Assembly: GCA_032716605.1 (NCBI GenBank) | Contig: CM064485.1 | Span: 27,989,558-28,053,557, forward strand | DNA from: Paralithodes platypus | Lineage: Eukaryota; Arthropoda; Malacostraca; Decapoda; Lithodidae | Direction: 5' to 3' | DNA length: 64,000 bases | In this document: positions 32,801 to 44,693 of the stretch, piece after piece | Layout of the letters: the number at the start of each line of letters is the position of its first letter | How positions within the stretch are numbered: position 1 is the first letter of the stretch | The notes under the pieces: generated by a model | Told to the model about the DNA's origin: nothing | Databases searched by the model: none | The model's input: the letters and a program-made list of their open reading frames with translations, nothing else | Position numbers and translations under genes: made by a program

Positions 32801-33083
32801 GCTGGAAAGTGTGAAAAGGAACACCTTGAGATGGTTCGGCCATATGGAACGTATGGGAAGTGAGAGAATGACTAAGAAGGTGTACGAGAGCGAGGTGGAA
32901 GGACAGAGAGGGAGAGGTAGACCGAAAGAGAGGTGGAAGGATGGAGTGAGGATGTATATGGATGAAGGCGGTGCTGGTTGGGAGGAGGGGCGTCCACTGA
33001 CTGGGGACAGAGGTGCATGGGGGCGGTTCGTTCGTGACCACCCTTTCGGGGATCACGGCATCAGGCAATAGATAGATAGACTA
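29865..33083 (+). pseudogene. Decayed RTE-like LINE (endonuclease + reverse transcriptase)
   Basis: A nearly complete ORF2 broken into seven open segments by frameshifts and stops. 30042-30572 is the endonuclease start (RIATWNVRGMND, GMTENKW, VYAPTEDK, LIGDMNGKVGD). 30493-30816 continues it (SDHYV). 30849-31313 is a basic linker. 31362-31907 is the first part of the reverse transcriptase (GKAPGTDGVCGEML, NHRGICLLSV, EQGGFRKGRGCVDQI). 31883-32179 holds FMDLEKVYDRVDR and LKQGCVMSPWLF. 32302-32607 follows FADDTVLM. 32598-33071 is the tail (YGSEAWTL, RWFGHMERM, RGRGRPKERWKDGV). It resembles RTE-type/BovB-like ORF2 proteins. The 3' end is a short GATA repeat. Not functional. Confidence 0.85.
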
Positions 33084-34455
33084 TCTTTCCCCTAACTCTA
33101 CCGACTTTCCCGAATTCTTTGATTATCTAAACTCTAAAGTGGAACACATTCTATCAATTTTGTTTTCTTTTCTGAAATCTCCATCTTAGGAGATCTCAAC
33201 GTTCACCACCGCCAATGGCGTTCCTCTCATTCTACTGACCAACCAGGTGAACAAGCCTACATCTTTTCTATCCTAAATGACCTAGAGCAGTTGGTTCAGC
33301 AACCTATCCGTATCCTTGATAGCCTCGGAGATCGGCCCAACATTCTTGACTCGTTTCTAACTTCTAATCCTTCTTCTTATACTGTAAATCCTTTCTCTCC
33401 TTTGGGTTTCTCCAACCATAAACTTATTACTGTCACCTGTCCTATCTCTCAAGTTCGGTCGCATGATCCTCCTAGTCGGCGGCTCTTGTGGCACTTTGGC
33501 GCTGCCGACTGGGAGGCTCTCCAGCAGTACTTCTTTGATTTCCAGTGGAATGATTTTTGCTTCTTCCTCTCAGACTAATGCAAACAAATCTTGGTTTACT
33601 CACACTTGTTCTACTAATGTCCGCAATAAGGAGGAAGCATTCAAACCGTACCGACGCCTTCAAACTCAAGTATCTCATTCTTCCTATGTTGCTGCCCAGA
33701 ATCAAGCCATATTTGTTCTTCGTCTTGCCAAACACTCTTTCATCAATAATAAATCCACTGAACTATCCAACTCTAGCTCATCCCAAACTTTCTGGCATCT
33801 AGCCCAAAACCTTTCCAACAATTTTTCTTCCTCGTCTTTCCCTCACCTTTTCCTCTCTGATGGCACAACCATCACTTCTTCCTCTGACAAAGCTGAACTC
33901 TTTGCTCAAACTTTCGCTAAAAACTCCACCTTGGGTGATTCCGTTGCTATTCCTCCCTCTCCACCCCCCTCTCTTCTACTTATGCTTATTATCCTAATCT
34001 CTTCTAAAGATGTACTTTCTACCCTCTCTGGGCTTAATACTAAGAAGGCGTACGGTTTGGATGGTGTTCCTCCTGTTGTACTCAAAAACTGTTTTTCCGT
34101 GCTGACGCTGCTTAGGCAAACTCTTTTGTCTCTGTCTCTCCTCTAACGTCTTCCCTTCTTGCTGGAAATTTGCTTTCATTCAACCTGTCCCAAAGAAGGG
34201 TGACCACTCTCAACCCTCCAACTATCATCCTATTGCTCTCATCTCTTGTATCTCTAAAGTTTTTGAAACTATTCTTATTTCGAATTTTTTTAAGCATTTC
34301 TCTTCTCATAATATACTTCAGATCTCCAGTATGGTTTCCTTAAGGGTCGCTCTACTGGAGATCTTCTTTCATATCTTACTAACTCCTGGTCATCCTCCTT
34401 TCGGGACTTCGGTGAGACCTTTTCTATTGCGCTAGACATATGGAAGGTCTTTGAT
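33084..34455 (+). pseudogene. Jockey-like LINE fragment (endonuclease end to early reverse transcriptase)
   Basis: Frame-broken. 33180-33450 gives ILGDLNVHHRQW and SNHKLITVTCP of an endonuclease. 33463-34146 gives a linker and KKAYGLDGVPPVVLKN. 34140-34450 gives NYHPIALIS, a QYGFLKGRSTGDLLSYL block and a decayed ALDI-K-FD catalytic block, after which the similarity stops. The C/T-rich codon use matches the LINE tails at 42290-42707 and 63541-64000, so all may belong to one family (inference). It abuts the preceding LINE directly. Confidence 0.75.
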
Positions 34456-34753
34456 ATAAGAGTTATAAGAGTTTCTACCGTATTTCGTCATTATTCTGTA
34501 ATTCAATTCCATTCTCTCGTATATTATTCGTGTATTTCTATTTATTATTCCCTAATATCAATAAGTCCTTTTCCTTTATCCGTATAATGTATTCTGCTTC
34601 GTATAAGGTTTATCCTTAGAATGTGGCGACCACCTAAATTACATAAATGTGTAATAGTGCTACTCAGTCTTTCTTGAAACCTATCCTACGATTACCTTAC
34701 CTCAGAGAACCTAATCTGTTTACAATAGGACTACTCGGCTAAATTATACGAGG

Positions 34754-35080
34754 TTAAGGGGAGATAGGCAGTTTTTCTGGTCCCCCTTCTTTCTCATGTT
34801 TAGCCCCATTAGTTTTCTGATTAAAAGACATTCGGCCCATTAGTTTGCCAATTTTAAGACCTTTCGCCCCATTTTGTTGTCAATATTAAGACTTCGTGTT
34901 ATTTAGGTGTCGATTTTTTCCTGGCGAGCGATAGCGAGCTTGTAATTTAAGAGGAACCGGCCTTTGGCCGGAAAAAATTTCTATCGAAAAATTTGCAAAT
35001 TTATCTTGAAGAGGTGTCTTGGGGGAGTGTTTTTTTAAGCTTGATGGAGGTCTAGGGAAGAAACTAATAAAATTATAAAA
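34754..35080 (-). mobile_element. TTAA-type hairpin MITE copy
   Basis: Starts TTAAGGGGAGATAGGCAG and carries CATTTAGCCCC-like, TTTCGCCCCATTTTGTTGTC, CTGGCGAGCGATAGCGAG, ACCGGCCTTTGGCCGG and CTTGATGGAGGTCTAGGG. The far end is lost in an A/T-rich stretch. Confidence 0.8.
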
Positions 35081-35136
35081 AAATACATAAATTATCATAT
35101 ATAAGTGAAATTATCATATATAAGGCAAAGTATATG

Positions 35137-35460
35137 CTAGGTTGTTGTTGTTGTTCCCCAGGCTGCCTGACCGAGCAGCCCCAAGGTCCCGAGCAAGGCC
35201 AAGGCCATAACCAAGCACCCCCACAGAACCCTCCCTGTTTACCACTAAGAAAGCCCAGGTGACCGAAGCCGCTTCCAGGCGAGGAGCTGAGGAGAGTGTG
35301 GAAACCCCCGGGACAACAAAGCGCCACCCAAGGCCCTGTGCCCCTCAACAATTATGAAGGGAAAGTTGAGTGGCAATGGAAAAATGTGACGCTTTGGCTC
35401 CCAATCTGCCAACCTCGAGGTTGGCAGTAGGGGGGTCAATCCACGGCAGAGACGCCGTCA
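35137..35460. repeat. GC-rich non-coding repeat of unknown type
   Basis: Begins with TTG trinucleotides, then GCTGCCTGACCGAGCAGCCC and other small palindromes (CCAACCTCGAGGTTGG near 35409). Open frames on the minus strand are not supported by any domain. Possibly a SINE-like retroposon. Confidence 0.3.
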
Positions 35461-36254
35461 CATGAGATCTAGGAAATATAAAGTAAAAGGAACAATCAGA
35501 GTAAGCTATGGGTATGGCAGAGAACGCTCAACTCACATTCTGATATACCAGCCCATCACCACAGTATATGCTAGGTTAGATAGGTCGGCTTAGGATATTC
35601 TAGGTTAATATACCGTTGGTTTACAAGATATATAAGTAAACTAGAGGGGCACTTGGTGAAGCACATATGCCTTCGCCTACACTGGCTGGTTCTTTACCAT
35701 TAATATTATAGACCTAAATTTTCTTCTGATTTATGAACCTGGGTTCTAGGATATGATCATGATCGCCTCCTAAATTGAAGTCGGTTCAGAACTTTTTGAG
35801 AACAAACGGAGACGAAAACATAAACTTCAGGTCAGGACGATACAAATGGCCAATTATTCTAACAATTGATGCTTTCTTTCAGCTAGTAGTAAATAGGAAC
35901 AGTCAGCTACAGATTTATGGACCCCCATAAAAGAGAGAGAGAGAGAGTCACTTGGTCGAATTTTACCCTCGTTTGTATTTCTGTTTGTCTGTAAACAGGA
36001 AATCTCAACCGATGATCACGAAAGTTCCTGAGCAGATAGGATATGCACCAAGGAAGAGGTAATTCCATTTAAGAGGCGATCGGTAGAGCACATACCTCCG
36101 CCAGCGTAGGTGGAGATATGCGCTCTACCGAGTGTAATTCTAGTTGTTTTTGTTGTTTCCTCCTGCTATCTGTGGCGACAGGGTGGCTCCACAACAGACT
36201 GGGTGGAGGGGAGGGAAAGGGGGGTTTAGAGGATGGGTGAAAGTGGGGAAATTA

Positions 36255-36276
36255 AATACCCCCTCTTACCAGTAGA

Positions 36277-36327
<51 letters not shown>

Positions 36328-36330
36328 GGA
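36255..36330. repeat. (CT)n microsatellite
   Basis: Near-pure CT from about 36279 to 36327 with one TTT interruption, directly followed by a LINE coding tail. Confidence 0.9.
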
Positions 36331-36677
36331 GGTGGTCGACAGTAATTCAATTGATACGTTTAAGAACAGACTGGACGATCACCTGATGAAGATTGGATTA
36401 ATATAAATTAATCAGTAAGCATGTGTAATTTCCCTTTCAAGCTAATGTCTTTCTATACTCTATAAAATACTTTCCTTGTGGGCATTTACTGACCCATAAG
36501 GTTACACTTCATCCTATTTTCCGATACGGCTTTTTAGCCGAAGGGATCGGAGGGTAGAGAGAGAGCCTTCTACTTTGCTGTCCTATTCTTCCACTATAAA
36601 CTGTCCCTGTCTAGTAGTATTAAGGCCGGACCACCTAGTTGGGACTGCAAGGTATGTGTGGTCTGATGTATCTGTTT

Positions 36678-36715
<38 letters not shown>
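36330..36715 (+). pseudogene. 5'-truncated LINE tail and 3' untranslated region
   Basis: The first 75 bases encode VVDSNSIDTFKNRLDDHL, the last residues of a CR1/Jockey-type ORF2, then a stop. The 3' region (AGAGAGAGCCTTCTACTTTGCT, TTGGGACTGCAAGGT) is shared with 43590-44290 and 57410-57560. It ends in TGTTTAACTGTGTGTG(TG)n, where others end in TGTAACTC and (CT)n. Confidence 0.7.
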
Positions 36716-36717
<2 letters not shown>

Positions 36718-38088
36718 TTGGAATATATAAATATAAAAAACCACCTGCGAATTCCACATTCTTTCCCTGCATTATTTCAGTTCACTTATGAATGTATTTT
36801 GCTTTACATATTTGTGTTTGTATTCTCTTTTCTCTCACCCACTTCCTCTTTTCCTTCTTCTTTCCTCTTCCTCTCTATTCGCCTGACGCAAATTGTCTTC
36901 TCACCTCTCTGCCACATTATATTACTTGCATTCACCTGATCTGCCATATTATATTACTTGTATTCACCGTTTGAATATATACCTACGGCGGAATGCCGAA
37001 AGCAACGGTCGGATCTCTGGTTAGTTGTGTTGTTCTTATAAATCAAGAGAATCAGAGGTGGTGGGTGGATATGGTAATTTAAATTTTAAGCCGGGTTATT
37101 TGTTATGATAATAAGCTGCAAGTTGGTATTCAGATAAGTATGGACCACCTAATGTCCAGTGTCACTGTGGAGACAAAACTGGCATTCTCCATTAGGAGAA
37201 GCTCACGGTTATCTACATATATCCTTAATTATCAAAATGATGAACTGATTTTTGACAGCTATATACCATATACCGACTTACCATAGAAAGGTTTCACTAT
37301 ATAATTTGCTGAAAGGCGAACCTTTATGCCCAATCTTGCAAAGGTGGAGTGTTATAATAAATGTGATTTGCCATCTTAGTTATTTAGATGCCGAGGTAAT
37401 ACCTAACACAAATATATATAAACCTGATTTTCATGAACGTTGGTGGGAAGATAGGATATGCACCATGGAAGAAGTGATTCAAATTAGGAGGCGACCCAGA
37501 ATATATCCCAGAACCCAGATCCAGAAGAAAATTTAGGTCTATCATATTAATGATAAAGAACCAGCCAGCGTACTAGGCACTCTACCAAGTGCCGTTCTAG
37601 TTTACTTATATATCCTGTAAACCAAACCTTTATCCAACCTTGTCTTTGTCTAAACCTCGTCTAATTAAACCAAGTAGGCTTATTGTATACAAATTAAGTT
37701 CTTTGAAGTAAGGTAATCGTAGGATTGATTTAGGAAAGAATAGTTAGGGAAGACTGAGTTAAACTGTTAACACATATATAGCTGGCCGGCACGTTCTAAA
37801 CACAAAGCATTATACGACGAAAAACATTATACGGATACAAAAATGGACATAGTGATAATAGGGAATATTAAATATAAATTAAGGAATCATATTCGAGAGA
37901 ATGGAAGTGAACTGCAGAATATTTAAAATATTCGGTACCGTATACATTTGTATAACGCATAAAAAAAACATAACCAAGGCAAATAAAAATAACACTAGCA
38001 TATACTGTAGGAGAGTATGGTGCCATTAGATAACATATATAGTTTGATAGAGATAGGGAGAGGGGTAATATGTGCGTATTATATTAAT

Positions 38089-38139
<51 letters not shown>

Positions 38140-38262
38140 GAGGTGTAATTTTAGTTTAGGGGTAAAAGTGGGGGTAAGGTAACTACCGTACTACCCTGCT
38201 TGTACACTCCCCTATTCGGCCCTCTTTAGCCCCCTCCCACCCCCACCCCCACTCCCCCCTTA

Positions 38263-38867
38263 AGCTCGGTTTACACATGCACGAATTAACGTCCCGTCCG
38301 GCAACGACCAAAAAAATAGGCAGGACGTCATCAATCTGGAGGCCCCATGGCCTGTCCGTCCCCGTCCCCTTTTGCTCGGTTCACACATGCACGAATTAAC
38401 GTCCCGTCCGTCCCTGACCCCTTAATTCGCCTGCAAACGAGCAAGGACGACGGCAAAATCGCCTATGGTTGGTACACGGACATGCGGTGTCGCCAGCTCA
38501 CGTGACGCGACGGTGACACATCGCCGACTCTCCTTCCAACTGTTTTTTGCCGCCGTTCTCATCCTGTTCGTCGGCGTCTAGACGCCGCCAGTCGACGTCT
38601 AGACGCAGTCTGTTAGCGTCTAGACGTCGACTGCTCCCGTGGGTGTCCCGGCCTGACACGTTTTGTGACAGTTGCCCCGGCCCACGCCGACCATTTTATG
38701 CATCCACAAAATGGTCGCCGCCTCCCGGCCCCCCTCCCATCTGCTGGCGGCACCACACGTCCCTGTACCGACCATAGGCGATTTTGCCGGCGTCCTTGCC
38801 CGTTTGCAGGCGAATTAAGAGGTCGGGGCCGGACGGGACGTTAATTTGTGTATGTGTGAACCGAGCT
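38263..38867. mobile_element. PIF/Harbinger-like MITE with TTA duplication
   Basis: The ends are inverted, starting AGCTCGGTTTACACATGCAC, and TTA flanks both sides (38260-38262, 38868-38870). A second internal copy of the left end starts at 38373 (GCTCGGTTCACACATGCACG), so this copy holds a partial internal duplication. The middle carries repeated CGTCTAGACG palindromes (38573-38630). Three-base TWA duplications are the Harbinger signature. No frame codes for a transposase. Confidence 0.8.
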
Positions 38868-39327
38868 TTACTCTGGAAGGGTGGATAGCTATAAACCATT
38901 ATGATTAAAAGCACCATAACAACTCATCCTCACACCCCCCCATTGGATCCTATCCTTCCCTACCCTTCCCTACTGTGTCCCCTCCCTCTCCTTCCCATCA
39001 AGCTATGCCATCTATGAGTCATATTCTACAAGATGATGAGAGTGAGTGATCTTACTATTTCAGAGCGAACAAAACATGCAGCGAAGTTACCATTAGGTGG
39101 CCCAGTCGGAAAGGTGACCGACTGTACGTTTTCCGGGTTGCATAATCCTCCCCCCCCCCCCCCCCCTACACACACACAAACTTCTCTCTCTCTCTCTCTC
39201 ATATTCACTACTATACAACTATACACAAACTAGTATTCTTAGTAAATAAATAATGAGAAAGACGCTCGACGTCGGCACTTGTGAGGGTTTATTATGTATT
39301 GTTGTGTGTAATGCCACTCTCTCGGCT

Positions 39328-39815
39328 TTAACCCCTAAAAGTCGGCGCGCAACTTAAGTCGAGTTAAATAAAGCTGGACTATGTGGCGGCGCTCGACATA
39401 ACTCGAGTGGCAATTTCAGCACGTAATGTTGCTGAGAGAGAGAGACAAGTGGTGGCAGGAGAGTAGCGAGTGTATGACTGCTCCAGACCACCGCGGCGAA
39501 CCTACTGACACGAATTTCACCTCCCTCCTACCTCTCTCACTCGCTATATACGGAATTGTATCGGGAAAGTGGCTAATTACCTGCTTTTTGCACTCGCGTT
39601 GCACGGTTATTGCAAGAAAACTAGCCATCATAAAAGGATCGTTATGGTGTCATTCGAAAGCTCTGTTTATGCCCTTTCAGGGATAGATACTTGTTTTACG
39701 TTCTGGGTCTTATTTAGGCATGAAAATGATCACGTAAACAGCCCTATTTTGGCTAAAAACACCCCGCTGGGCGGTACATATAAATAAACCGCATAGGCCG
39801 CTCGTAAAGGGTTAA
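39328..39815. mobile_element. Possible TTAA-bounded MITE
   Basis: TTAACCCCTAAAAGTCGG on the left and CGAGCGGCC-like AAAGGGTTAA on the right give short inverted ends at TTAA sites, as in piggyBac-type MITEs. The match is short and the inner sequence has no second copy in this window. Confidence 0.35.
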
Positions 39816-39824
39816 TGTGTAGAC

Positions 39825-39905
39825 TGAGAGAGAGAGAGAGAGAGTGTGTGTGTGTGTGTTAGTGAGATAGTGAGTGAGTGTGACTGGGTGTGACTAAGTG
39901 TGTTA
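39825..39905. repeat. (AG)n / (GT)n / GAGT microsatellite
   Basis: Short runs in succession. A fragment of the TTAA-type MITE (CTTGATGGAGGTCTAGGG) follows at 39945-39970. Confidence 0.85.
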
Positions 39906-40149
39906 ATTTCCATATTTGTTAAAGCTTCGACAAATGGGAGTGTTTTTTAAGCTTGATGGAGGTCTAGGGATCAAACTAAAATAAAATAATAATACTGTAG
40001 TAATTGAAGTACAAATGGTTGGGACCAATCACTGATCAGCATTTGCCCAGAAAAATGCTAGAAAAGAGTATCAAGAATATCACCAAAACCTCCCCTGAGC
40101 GGCAGCCAATAAGAGGCCAGGCTTTGATCCTGCCGACATTCAAATTAAA

Positions 40150-40600
40150 CAGTATGGAGATAGGCTAACTTATAACTCGCTCCCATTTACCTCCCGCACC
40201 ATATATCCCAGCAAAAAGCATCCTATTACCTCTGTGCCAGCCCTATACTCCAGTCAGCCACTTAAAAATGTGGGAAATGAATTGCCGGGGTAGTATTGGA
40301 GTGAAATAAAACATGAAGAGGGGAAGCGAAAAAATCAAAGCTGCCGTGCGGCTACCTGTTCACTGACCCAGCCAGCTCGATCAATCAGCGAGCCGCCTGG
40401 CGTGAGGCGCGGGTATATAGAGGAGGGCGTGGCCTGGAACTTCACCAAGGGACTGGTGTTCTCGAAAAGAGGCTTCAGTCCTGACGTTATTCTTGACTTA
40501 CAGTGTGCTGGCTTAATAATCCAGAAGGGTTGATAGCCTCTGATTTCCTATTTTAACTAACTAACTGGGACTTCACTCCGTGACACGGTACCATCAAGAG
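40150..40600 (+). repeat. Possible solo LTR or promoter-bearing repeat
   Basis: A TATATAG box near 40411 lies in GC-rich sequence. About 90 bases later GCTGGCTTAATAATCCAG (also at about 222 of this window) occurs, then ACTTCACTCCGTGACA near 40569-40584, which looks like the CA end of a Ty3-type LTR. No second LTR, primer site or pol frame was found, so the call is tentative. Confidence 0.25.
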
Positions 40601-40993
40601 TAGATCTCCCAAGCGGCGCTCCCACCCAACCTCCTTTCCTCTCCAACCATCATGGAGAGATTGTAACAGGGATACCGCCAGGCCATCCAAACACAGAGGA
40701 AGAGCCATATTCAGCACCAAAGGAGAATGTTAGCAAGCCTGCCTTCGTTCCCATCCACCTCCAGTATCCGAAAACGTTTACTCATATAGTCCTCCTTCAC
40801 ACCTCATCACAAGCCATCCACAGCCAGAACCAATTGGTGGAAGACAAGGACGAGTATAGCAAAGTGTACTGGCCAGCAATGAGGTGGTGAAAGGCGGAGA
40901 AAAAGAAAGAGAAAAGACAAGAAGAAATCATTTCTGTAAGGGCCCATTCAGGGCCCGCAAGTTTTTACTGAGAAAGACGAGATGTTTGAATAA

Positions 40994-41380
40994 AGCTCGG
41001 TTCACACATGCACGAATTAACGTCCTGTCCGTCCCCGACCCTTAATTCGCCGTGCCTGGGCAGCGTCCTTTTTATGCATGCATAAAATGGTCCGTATGGG
41101 TCGGGGCAACTGCCAGAATTTTTGTTATGTCGGGGACACCCAGGGGACACACACGGACACACACGGGAGCAATCGTCGTCTAGGCGCAGCCTGGCGTCGT
41201 CTAGACGACGATTGGCGGCGTCTACACGACTAATATAACGGGATGAGAACGGCGGCAAAAAAACGTTGGAACAGTTGGAACGTTGGAACGGAACATGGGG
41301 CCTCCAGATTGATGCCGTCCTGCCTATTTTCTTGGTCGGGGACGGACGTGACGTTAATTTGTGCATGTGTGAACCGAGCT
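40994..41380. mobile_element. PIF/Harbinger-like MITE with TAA duplication
   Basis: The left end AGCTCGGTTCACACATGCAC pairs with the right end GTGCATGTGTGAACCGAGCT. TAA flanks both sides (40991-40993, 41381-41383). The inside shares CGTCTAGACG-type palindromes with the element at 38263. 387 bp, non-coding. Confidence 0.85.
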
Positions 41381-41459
41381 TAATAAGAATACCCCCCCCC
41401 CCAAAAAAAAAGAAAAAAAACAGATGTGCCTTCTTGGGTACGAGACAATGAAAAGACTT

Positions 41460-42280
41460 ACTATAGATGAAGACAATTGAAGTTATGTAATACGATATAT
41501 ATCGAGTTGCATACTAGCTTTTGAATTGCTTAGTAAAGCCAAATCTACCAGATAGTACTAGTGTTAGGATCTGTTAGACAGAGAAGAAGTATTTAAATGT
41601 GTATGGTGATTTCTTAAGAATTGTTGAGAGTTTAACTTAGGTTATATAATCAGGAGCGAAGGGTTTAACCTGCAACTGCCGAAATAGACTAGGTGTATCA
41701 AGGAGAAGAGGATTAGGGCATTGCAGTAAATATACCTGCAATCTATGTGGGTTTGCAAGTAGGGTTGTGTTTAGACTAATTTTGCTTGAGCAATAGTTAG
41801 GAGCAAGGTATAAAGATCTGCCCATTTGAAAACTATTCTGTTAACAAAGGAAATTGCATTATAAAAAGGATTTAACGATAATATTATAACCTCGTTGAAG
41901 CATGCTATCGATTGCGCGTGATATGTATTAATGAAGCAATAATAACGTACATTATCCAATGCAAAGTTATCCTTTTTAGTTCATAGTTATTGCGATTTGA
42001 AACCAAGGTCGATTTAAGTTGATCTTTGAATAGCGCTTACACAGATAGATTGTTCCAAAGGACAAGTTTATACTGTGTAATCGTAGACCTTCAGCCTCTT
42101 CTAGTTTGAACTTATTTCGACCCAGCCGAGAACCATTAACTATATGGAATATAAATTGCCTTTTGAGTTCATTAAATAAAATATAAGTTTCTGATCAACT
42201 GTCGGATTATTTATACCATATTAGCATAAGCATTATAAAATATATACTACAATATTAATTTTTAAAAACTCCCCTTATTT
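41460..42280. other. Unclassified AT-rich stretch
   Basis: No domain-bearing frame. Some blocks resemble decayed LINE 3' sequence read on the minus strand, but no motif is secure. Confidence 0.2.
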
Positions 42281-42289
42281 AATTTGTTT

Positions 42290-42707
42290 TGTTCTATGTG
42301 AATGAAGGAGACAAAAGGCAAAGCTGCCTGTAACAAGTGTCTCCCCCAAAGTAGAAAGTGTGACAGAGCCACAATCAAGGTACGTTAGAGTCAAAATGTC
42401 TGGACACACAAAGCTTGAAGCAGCTTAAATCATAGGATGAGGGAAAGACAGATTGAGGGAGAGAGTTCCCAAACTTGCTTGTTGAGTAGAAGACTGGAAA
42501 CATCGATTCAATCTTGGGTTTAAGAGTTGGACAGAATAGGGGTGGGAGTGTGTTGAAAGACAGGTGCCCCCCACTCTCCGTAAGGGAAGGGATATGATAC
42601 TGGGGAGATTGTAGGTACCGGTACCAATCGAGCAGGGCAGTACCCAGGACATAGGCATATGATAAAAGAGTTGCTGGGACTACTGTTTCATTTACCTGGC
42701 TTCCCAC
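42290..42707 (-). pseudogene. LINE tail and 3' end, minus strand
   Basis: On the minus strand 42707-42375 encodes the last residues of a LINE ORF2 (GNSLPQSVFPSSYDLSCFK), followed by a 3' region with GGGGGAGACACTTG and GCCTTTTGTCTCC and an end at CACATAGAAC. The same end occurs at 42835-42945, 58165-58285, 58527-58660, 61100-61190 and 63561-64000. Confidence 0.7.
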
Positions 42708-42834
42708 GCTGTTTCAATTTGTGCCTCACCTACACAGAGAGTAATCCAGCTAACTCTCACAAACCCCTCCTCCTCCTATGCATGGCACTACATTAACAAG
42801 CACAGCACACTTATTTCCAAGACACCTACACTAC

Positions 42835-42950
42835 CTCTATCGTACCTTGATTTTGGCTCTCTATCATTCTTTCAACCTCGGAGGGGACACTTGTTACAAG
42901 TAGCTTTGCCTTTTGTCTCCTTGATTCACATAGAATAAAAAGGGAGTGAG
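42835..42950 (+). repeat. LINE 3' end, plus strand
   Basis: CTTGATTTTGGCTCTCTATC, TTTCAACCTCGG, ACACTTGTTACAAG and GCCTTTTGTCTCC lead to CACATAGAATAAAAA. Opposite in direction to 42290-42707, so the two could fold back on each other. Confidence 0.7.
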
Positions 42951-43348
42951 TATACATTGAGAAAGCTCTGAAGAACATTAAATATTGTAATAGTGGTAGA
43001 AGAGCGAGAGAGATGCAACATTGCGGCGTGATTATTATCATTAACGATATATACTTGACCCCCTTCATTCATAGAGGGCCTCCCAAGTTTTAAGTACAAT
43101 CGTCGAATGTTATCCAGAAAAAGGTGAGAGTCATGGTATGCTGAAAGGGTTAATTTCCTAAAAGGGTTAATTATGGGGTAGAATACGCAGTCGGATATGG
43201 GCCAATCAGGTCCTTTATAATTATATTGACAGTGGGGTGCCTTAGTTATTTAAAAGCATATGTAATTCAATTACTACATGAGAATAATTTAGTTTAAATA
43301 AAGCTCCAATATACCTACTAATTCTCTGTCTCCTTCCACTCCCCCCCT

Positions 43349-43466
<118 letters not shown>

Positions 43467-43589
43467 TCTCTGCCAGAGAAAACAAAAGTAGGTTAAGCTT
43501 CAGTAGTATACAATATTTCTCAATTTTCTTCTTTACTATGAATTTCCCAGTAGAAATGTTCTCATTCTGCTGGGGGCCTTGTTTCCCCC

Positions 43590-44290
43590 AACTAAATTTC
43601 ATGCCGACCCATGGTCGGAGGGAGCCATGGGTGGGGAGAGAGCCTTCTGCTTTGCTACCCATACCTTCCACTTTGTTGCAAATTGTATGTTAGCATTAAG
43701 TACAGTTGGTCAAAGTTCCAGCTCTGGGGCTCGCAGAATTATCTGGCAATACTGGTGTAGGAAGGAGGTGTGTTTTACAAAGTTTGAGATTGGTAGATCT
43801 GATTTCGGCTATATCATTGTTAGAACATATACTAAACAAGGGAAAGTAAGCCTATCTCAAATAAAAATGCGTATATCGCTATGTATGATCCTGAACATTC
43901 ACCCAAAGTTCGTAGATTTGCTTAACTATTCAAGTTATTATATCCACTGATTGGCAAAACATATAAAACCTGCTGACTGCCACAACATACTTTACTCGAT
44001 TTTATAAGAATACATATTTCTGTTTTATTGGTGGCTGCTTAATGAAGGCGCATTTAGTCTTCACAACGTGAACATTACATAGTCTAATTTGCAGTAATAT
44101 ACAGGACAGACACAGGTAACACATTAATGGCAAGTGGTATCCCTGCACCACTACACCAGTATTGCCAGCTAATTCTGCGAGCCCCAGAGCGAGGGTGGGT
44201 CAGCTAGAACTTTGACCAACTGTACATACTGCCTAGTAGGAACCGCAAGGTCTGAGCAGTATTTGTATCTATGTAACTCACTCTCACTCT

Positions 44291-44320
<30 letters not shown>
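43590..44320 (+). repeat. LINE 3' untranslated region, split by a MITE, ending in (CT)n
   Basis: The left part (43600-43702: GGAGAGAGCCTTCTGCTTTG, TTAGCATTAAGTA) and right part (44223-44320: CATACTGCCTAGTAGGAACC, GCAAGGTCTG, TGTAACTCACTCTC then CT run) are continuous in the related copy at 57430-57565. Confidence 0.75.
43703..44222. mobile_element. Tc1/mariner-type MITE with TA duplication
   Basis: The ends are inverted: CAGTTGGTCAAAGTTC at 43703 and its complement ending 44222. Arms of about 70 bp run through GCTCTGGGGCTCGCAGAATT and CAATACTGGTGTAG. TA flanks both sides (43701-43702, 44223-44224). It interrupts a LINE 3' region whose uninterrupted relative at 57430-57565 serves as an empty site. 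520 bp, non-coding. Confidence 0.85.
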
Positions 44321-44321
<1 letters not shown>

Positions 44322-44693
44322 CTATTATTTTTTGTCTCTAAAGCGTGGCGTCTGGAGCCGACAGTCTCGTCTTTTCGCCAACAAATCACTTCGCCTGTAC
44401 ACTATAACATTTTGGGTTTAAGAAGAGTTTGAAAATGTATATAAGATCATTGGGTAGGCTACATTGATTGAGCTTTACCCATATATCCTTGTATTAGATG
44501 GGTTTATTAACATCAATATATTTTTAATGGGTAGATAATTATGGACACTTTAATTAACCTTTTCATACCTATATCTGTTGAGAGTGTATATACGCTGTCA
44601 AAATGTATGGGTGTAATTAAAGTATGACACGCTAATTAACCACTTGCGAGTGTCATGCTATAAGGAAGTTGGAGCTGTAAACATCGATATAAT

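Larger units (their letters stand above)
34456..37930. repeat. Large diverged inverted repeat containing nested elements
   Basis: 34490-34720 mirrors about 37720-37930 (ATTCTCTCGTAT / ATTCGAGAGAAT, ATTCCCTAATA / TAATAGGGAAT, CGTATAATG / CATTATACG). 35600-35790 mirrors 37450-37640 (TATATAAGTAAACTAGA / TCTAGTTTACTTATATA, GGCTGGTTCTTTACCATTAA / its complement-like copy, GGATATGA.., GGCGATC../GGAGGCGAC). A third related piece is at 36030-36140 (GGTAGAGCACATACCTCCGCC). Inside lie a TTAA MITE, a GC-rich repeat (35137-35460) and a LINE tail. No gene. Confidence 0.6.
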
